NCBI GenBank assembly: GCA_020634375.1
Contig: JACKBX010000003.1
Span: 124,001-188,000 of the forward strand
DNA: 64,000 nt
Direction of reading: 5' to 3'
Origin: Ardenticatenaceae bacterium
GTDB lineage: Bacteria; Chloroflexota; Anaerolineae; Promineifilales; Promineifilaceae
The notes under the pieces were generated by a model. The model saw only the letters and a list, made by a program, of their open reading frames with translations. It made no database searches and was not told where the DNA came from. Within the stretch, counting starts at the first letter, position 1, and every line of letters begins with the position of its first letter. Made by a program: the position numbers and the translations under genes. This document shows, in pieces, positions 60,472 through 64,000 of the stretch.

Positions 60472-61061
60472 TTTGCTCCTCCATTTCTTGATGGTAACAC
60501 GTCGTGGCATTGACGGCAGCGGGCTTCGTACACTTCAGCCGCACCTACTAACACAACCGGGTCATCGTAGGCCGCAGGACGGCCGTCAATCAAACGCTGC
60601 GTGCGACTGGCCTCCTCGCCGCAAACCACACAAATAGCGTGCAACTTGTCTATCATTTCCGCACGCGCCAACAAATCCGGCATCGGGCCAAATGGCACAC
60701 CGCGAAAATCCATATCCAGCCCGGCACAAATCACCCGCTTGCCTTGCTCCGCCAGGGTCTCGCATACCTGTAGCACACCCTGGTCAAAAAATTGCACTTC
60801 GTCAATTGCCACAACAGTGGTATCAGGGGCAATAGCAGCTAAAATCTCTTGCGCTTCATTCAGGGGCTGGGCTTCAAAGTTCAGCCCATTATGTGATGTG
60901 ACCCGCCCCTCATAGTAACGGGTGTCAATTGCCGGTTTGAATACCTGTACATTTTGCCTGGCAATGACAGCGCGGCGCAGTCGGCGAATGAGTTCTTCTG
61001 TCTTGCCACTAAACATGCTGCCACAAATAAGCTCAATACGCCCGCGAGTGTGTTTGCTCAT
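60468..61061 (-). CDS. tdk: Thymidine kinase
   Basis: 197 aa. Walker A is CGSMFSGKTEELIRRLRR and Walker B is VVAIDEVQFFDQG. The lasso region holds CVVCGEEASRTQR with a CxxC, and a second CRQCH near the C-terminus completes a zinc site. It phosphorylates thymidine in pyrimidine salvage. It forms an operon with hpt (4-bp overlap). Confidence 0.95.
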   Translation of the reverse strand: MSKHTRGRIELICGSMFSGKTEELIRRLRRAVIARQNVQVFKPAIDTRYYEGRVTSHNGLNFEAQPLNEAQEILAAIAPDTTVVAIDEVQFFDQGVLQVCETLAEQGKRVICAGLDMDFRGVPFGPMPDLLARAEMIDKLHAICVVCGEEASRTQRLIDGRPAAYDDPVVLVGAAEVYEARCRQCHDVLPSRNGGAK

Positions 61062-61116
61062 ATTCCCTCCGAATCTTAGAAACCCGATTTCTACCGCTTA
61101 CTATGTGTAAACAAGA

Positions 61117-61146
61117 AAGGGCAGATACGTCACCGTATCTGCCCTT
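61117..61146 (-). terminator. Terminator between rpmE and tdk
   Basis: AAGGGCAGATACG and CGTATCTGCCCTT form a perfect 13-bp stem around TCAC, followed on the minus strand by TCTTGTTT. It separates the ribosomal protein genes from tdk-hpt. Confidence 0.8.
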
Positions 61147-61172
61147 GAACTACGTCATCTTAGTCCTGCGCG

Positions 61173-61619
61173 TTAGTCAATCAAGCCTTCCGCACGCAGG
61201 AAGCGTTTGATGTCAATCAACGCTTTCTGGCCGATGCCGGACAGCGCTAACAATGCTTCTTCGCCCTGTTCATACAGGTCCATCACGTCGCCAACAATGG
61301 TGACGCCAGCTTCTTGCAACGCATTGGTAGCCCGTGTTCCCAACGACATTTCTTCCACAGACAATTTGAGGGGTACACGCTTTTCTTCTTCAACTTCTTG
61401 CTGCTTGACCATCTCTTCACGGCGCTGCAAACGACGCATAAAGCGGTCAACCTGCCCTTCTGTATCTAGCAGGCGTTGTGTGCCTGTGTAAAAGGGATGT
61501 GTACCAGACCAGATTTCCACGTTGATTTCGGGCATTGTCGCACCGACGGTCATAACGACCTCGCCTTCTACAATGACCTTGGCATCAGGATACCATTTGG
61601 GGTGTAAGTCTTTTTTCAT
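61173..61619 (-). CDS. rpmE: Ribosomal protein L31 with an RpoA-CTD-like extension
   Basis: 148 aa, twice the usual L31 length. Residues 1 to about 60 are L31: MKKDLHPKWYPDAKVIVEGE, WSGTHPFYTGTQRLLDTEG and a DRFMRRLQRR end. Residues about 85-148 read LSVEEMSLGTRATNALQEAG, VGDVMDLYEQGEEALLALSG and IGQKALIDIKRFLRAEGL, a helix-hairpin-helix domain like the RNA polymerase alpha C-terminal domain. The usual Cys pairs of zinc-type L31 are absent. It is downstream of rplU-rpmA. Confidence 0.88.
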   Translation of the reverse strand: MKKDLHPKWYPDAKVIVEGEVVMTVGATMPEINVEIWSGTHPFYTGTQRLLDTEGQVDRFMRRLQRREEMVKQQEVEEEKRVPLKLSVEEMSLGTRATNALQEAGVTIVGDVMDLYEQGEEALLALSGIGQKALIDIKRFLRAEGLID

Positions 61620-61629
61620 GGTCTGTCCC

Positions 61630-61887
61630 TTAACTTTCTACGGGATAAACACTGACGTATTTACGGCCGTGTTTAACCTCGAATGTTACCTTACCCTCAA
61701 CGAGGGAGTAAATGGTGTAATCTTTACCCAGACCTACATTGGTGCCTGGCCGAATTTTGGTGCCATGCTGCCGAATGATAATGTTTCCGGGGATAACGGC
61801 TTCGCCGCCATAACGCTTGACGCCGAGACGTTGGGAATTGCTATCACGGCCGTTTCTTGAGGAACCGCCACCTTTCTTATGTGCCAT
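61630..61887 (-). CDS. rpmA: Ribosomal protein L27
   Basis: 85 aa: MAHKKGGGSSRNGRDSNSQR followed by LGVKRYGGEAVIPGNIIIRQ is a full-length bacterial L27. It sits 11 bp downstream of rplU and 10 bp upstream of rpmE. Confidence 0.97.
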   Translation of the reverse strand: MAHKKGGGSSRNGRDSNSQRLGVKRYGGEAVIPGNIIIRQHGTKIRPGTNVGLGKDYTIYSLVEGKVTFEVKHGRKYVSVYPVES

Positions 61888-61898
61888 GATATATCTCC

Positions 61899-62213
61899 TT
61901 ATTCCACTACAATCTCATCAATACGCAAACGAGTGTAGTATTGACGATGCCCTTTGCGAACGCGATAGCGATTCTTGGGCTTATACTTCCAAACAAAAAT
62001 CTTCTTGCCACGATACTGTTCGACTACGGTAGCTTTGACTTTCGCGCCAGCGACGTTAGGCTGTCCAATTTTCACGTCGTCCCCATCGGCAAGCAGAAGA
62101 ACTTTTTCCAATTCAATCTGTTCCCCGACTTCATAAGGCAGCTTTTCGGTGGAAAAGCTATGGCCTTCTTCGGCGCGGTACTGCCGGCCACCACTTTCTA
62201 TGATAGCGTACAC
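61899..62213 (-). CDS. rplU: Ribosomal protein L21
   Basis: 104 aa from GTG 62213, chosen because GGAGG lies 8 nt upstream; an ATG at 62240 would be inside the leader hairpin. VYAIIESGGRQYRAEEGHSF and GKKIFVWKYKPKNRYRVRKG are L21 signatures. It is the first gene of the rplU-rpmA-rpmE operon. Confidence 0.95.
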   Translation of the reverse strand: MYAIIESGGRQYRAEEGHSFSTEKLPYEVGEQIELEKVLLLADGDDVKIGQPNVAGAKVKATVVEQYRGKKIFVWKYKPKNRYRVRKGHRQYYTRLRIDEIVVE

Positions 62214-62232
62214 GGTTATACCTCCAAAAAGA

Positions 62233-62253
62233 ACCGGCATACTGGATGCCGGT
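62233..62253 (-). promoter_or_regulatory. rplU leader hairpin
   Basis: ACCGGCAT and ATGCCGGT (8 bp) flank ACTGG, followed on the minus strand by TCTTTTTGG and the rplU Shine-Dalgarno. It resembles a leader attenuator or autoregulatory site for L21. Confidence 0.6.
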
Positions 62254-62309
62254 CGTCAGATTTATTAAGTATGCAGGCAGTGGTTGGATGACCTGCACAG
62301 CGAAAAGGG

Positions 62310-62338
62310 ATTATAACGCTGGTCAAAAAGGCTGTCAA
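62310..62338 (-). promoter_or_regulatory. Sigma-70 promoter of the rplU operon
   Basis: TTGACA (62338-62333) and TATAAT (62315-62310) on the minus strand are separated by exactly 17 bp. Both hexamers match the consensus fully. Transcription would start near 62303. Confidence 0.85.
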
Positions 62339-62369
62339 ACAGCATTTTAACCGAATCGGTGGCCCATTT

Positions 62370-62451
62370 ATGGCTCTTTGGGAACTCATGAGGTAATCAA
62401 GGCGCGAAACGTAAAACGTGAAACGTGACCAGAGATTCATCACGTTTCACG
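62370..62451. repeat. TTTGGG...GTGAAACGTGA dispersed element outside the island
   Basis: CTCTTTGGGAACTCATGAGG, GCGCGAAACGTAAAACGTGA and AACGTGACC are followed by TCATCACGTTTCACGG; GTGAAACGTGA (62418) and TCACGTTTCAC (62440) form a hairpin. It matches, with differences, the segments between arrays and recombinase fragments. Confidence 0.75.
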
Positions 62452-62514
62452 GCAAACCCCGCGAAATCCGAAAGACCCCCATTTATGAGCCAATTGAAGC
62501 CCGAAACACTCTCG

Positions 62515-64000
62515 CTATGGCGTGCAGGTTTGCAGGGATACATCATCCACGTATATGCCGGTGATGCCGCCATAACCGTTGTTGTATGTGCCAAAGTAAA
62601 GGCGCACATTTTGCCCGGCAAATTGGCTGAGATCGAATTGATGGTATGTCCAGGTTAGCTCGTTGAGCCGCTGGAAGATGAGTGTGTGCTGCTGCTCGTT
62701 TTGGTCGTATATCAGTACATACTGAGCATCGTCAATAAGCGGGGCACGGTCAATGATGGGCGCGTCTTCGGCTGGCAGGGTCATGCGCGTGCCGCTGCTG
62801 CCAGTGTAGAGCCAGAATGTGAAGGTGGCGCTGGTGGCGTTGGCAGGAATGGCGACGGTTTGCCAGACGGATGAGTAGCTGTTTGTATTATCGCCGGGGT
62901 TAAAAATGCCGACACGCATGGCGCGGCTGCCATTGTGGACAACGGCCGTATCATACGCCGCCGGGTACGCATTTTGCCCAATCGTCCAGAATTCCGTCTG
63001 CTCAAACCCGCCGTTGTTCACTTGCTCATGGCAAGGGTTGGGTGTGGCGGTGGGTGTCGCTGTAGGGGCAGGGCGTGGGGTGGATGTCGGCGTGGCAGTG
63101 GGAATGAGGGCGGCCGTGAAATTCACATTCAGCGCATCCGGCGGCAGCGTGACCGTGCGCGACGCAGGTGTAAACACGTATCCAGCAAGGGAAGGCGTGA
63201 GCGTGTAGCTTCTGGCAAATAGGCCGCTGAATTGGTAAATGCCGCTGGCGTTGGTAACGGCCGTCACTCCCGTGTCGGTGCGAATCGTCACACCGGAGAG
63301 GGGTGCGCCCCCACTGTCCCGCACTTCGCCAGAGATTTCGTAAACGGCCGGTCGCGCTACGAGCGGCAAATAAACGGCGCTTGAATGGTCTAGCAAAATG
63401 AGGAAGATGTCCTGGCGCTCATTGGTGTCAGCGACCACCAGGTCAGAAGCAAAAGAGTCAAAGGCCAGTAATGCGCCATCACCAGAAACGCTGGGAAATG
63501 CGGAATTTCCGTTCGCCGTCAGGCCATCTAAATTTTGGGAAATGAGGCGGGTCTCGCCTGTCTGCAAATCGTGCAAAAACACATCCCAGGCTCCGTTTGT
63601 GTCGTCAGCAACCAGGTTGGTGGCGGCGCTGAAGAAGGTGATGGTACGGCCGTCTGCCGACAACGTGGGAATGAAAGAATCGCCATTGCCAATCAGCCCG
63701 GCAGTGGTGCGCGAAATAAGCTGATTTTGCCCGGTCGTGCGATCATACACAAACACATCGAAGCTGTTGTTGGTATCACCAGAAACGAGATTGTCAGCGA
63801 TGGAGATGTAGGCTATGAAACGGCCGTCATCTGAAATCACTGGCAAAAACGAGTCGCCCGATGCCTCTCCTCCCTGCGCATCCTGTGAAACACGGACTGT
63901 ATCGCCTGTCTGCCGGTCATGCAGAAAAATGTCGAAGTTAGGGGTGGTGTCGTTGGCTACAAGATTAGTGGCATTGGCATAAAAGGTGATGTAACGGCCG
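62515..64000 (-). CDS. Exported repeat protein, N-terminus beyond window
   Basis: The frame is open from the stop at 62515 to the right edge (495 codons seen). At least four repeats with ITFYANATNLVANDTTP, FDIFLHDRQTGDT and IPTLSADGRTITFFSAA are WD40-like PD40/TolB blades. After AVYLPLVARP come a carboxypeptidase-regulatory-like domain (GEVRDSGGAPLSGVTIRT), a Thr/Pro linker (TPTSTPRPAPTATP) and a C-terminal jelly-roll domain (NNGGFEQTEFWTIG, GITGIYVDDVSLQTCTP). It is a surface or secreted protein; the signal peptide lies outside the window. Confidence 0.85.
   Translation of the reverse strand, partial: GRYITFYANATNLVANDTTPNFDIFLHDRQTGDTVRVSQDAQGGEASGDSFLPVISDDGRFIAYISIADNLVSGDTNNSFDVFVYDRTTGQNQLISRTTAGLIGNGDSFIPTLSADGRTITFFSAATNLVADDTNGAWDVFLHDLQTGETRLISQNLDGLTANGNSAFPSVSGDGALLAFDSFASDLVVADTNERQDIFLILLDHSSAVYLPLVARPAVYEISGEVRDSGGAPLSGVTIRTDTGVTAVTNASGIYQFSGLFARSYTLTPSLAGYVFTPASRTVTLPPDALNVNFTAALIPTATPTSTPRPAPTATPTATPNPCHEQVNNGGFEQTEFWTIGQNAYPAAYDTAVVHNGSRAMRVGIFNPGDNTNSYSSVWQTVAIPANATSATFTFWLYTGSSGTRMTLPAEDAPIIDRAPLIDDAQYVLIYDQNEQQHTLIFQRLNELTWTYHQFDLSQFAGQNVRLYFGTYNNGYGGITGIYVDDVSLQTCTP

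Overview
The window reads as a chromosomal segment of a Chloroflexota bacterium, probably Anaerolineae-like. This is an inference from gene content and style: exported proteins carrying a YLPLV-type motif, Tad-pilus-like proteins fused to extracellular domains, BTAD regulators, and MoxR/DUF58/DUF4129 genes. No 16S rRNA, tRNA or CRISPR array was seen.

Region 1 (about 0.9-23.1 kb) is an accessory island of seven head-to-tail modules of about 3 kb each. On the minus strand each module has an orphan Rhs C-terminal toxin cassette: a short conserved Rhs core ending in DPTGH or DPSGH, followed by a unique C-terminal domain. Directly downstream is a secreted or membrane protein that is the likely immunity factor. 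In six modules this is a lipoprotein or anchored protein with beta-propeller-like repeats; in the seventh it is a four-helix membrane protein. Recognisable toxin domains are an alpha/beta-hydrolase, two HExxH zincins and an M23 (LytM) peptidase. Upstream of each core lies a 21-bp tandem-repeat array of about 7 to 35 units, in six of seven modules followed by a C-terminal fragment of a tyrosine recombinase on the plus strand; an eighth recombinase tail sits at the left edge. No full-length rhs gene and no complete integrase is present. The rightmost toxin gene is interrupted by an insertion sequence whose precise removal restores the reading frame.

Region 2 (23.1-37.1 kb, minus strand) holds a UvrD-like helicase, a five-haem cytochrome and a Tad-like surface locus. 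The surface locus has TadE/TadG-like proteins and a Flp-pilin N-terminus fused to InlB-type repeats. Divergent from it, 37.3-41.7 kb (plus strand) encodes a BTAD regulator, an overlapping ATPase in another frame, and a membrane-anchored ATPase.

Region 3 (41.7-64 kb) is ordinary chromosome. It includes an alpha-beta fused branched-chain-type E1 dehydrogenase, a small retropepsin-like pair, a large lipoprotein, pyrG, a Roadblock protein, the MoxR-DUF58-DUF4129-DUF4129 cluster, citrate synthase, a CCA-adding-type nucleotidyltransferase, hpt, tdk, the rplU-rpmA-rpmE ribosomal operon and a partial exported repeat protein.

Two signals cross the whole window. The palindromic octamer ACGGCCGT occurs roughly fifty or more times outside the arrays and in most units inside them. 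An intergenic hairpin built on GTGAAACGTGA/TCACGTTTCAC recurs at gene ends and marks the array-recombinase junctions.
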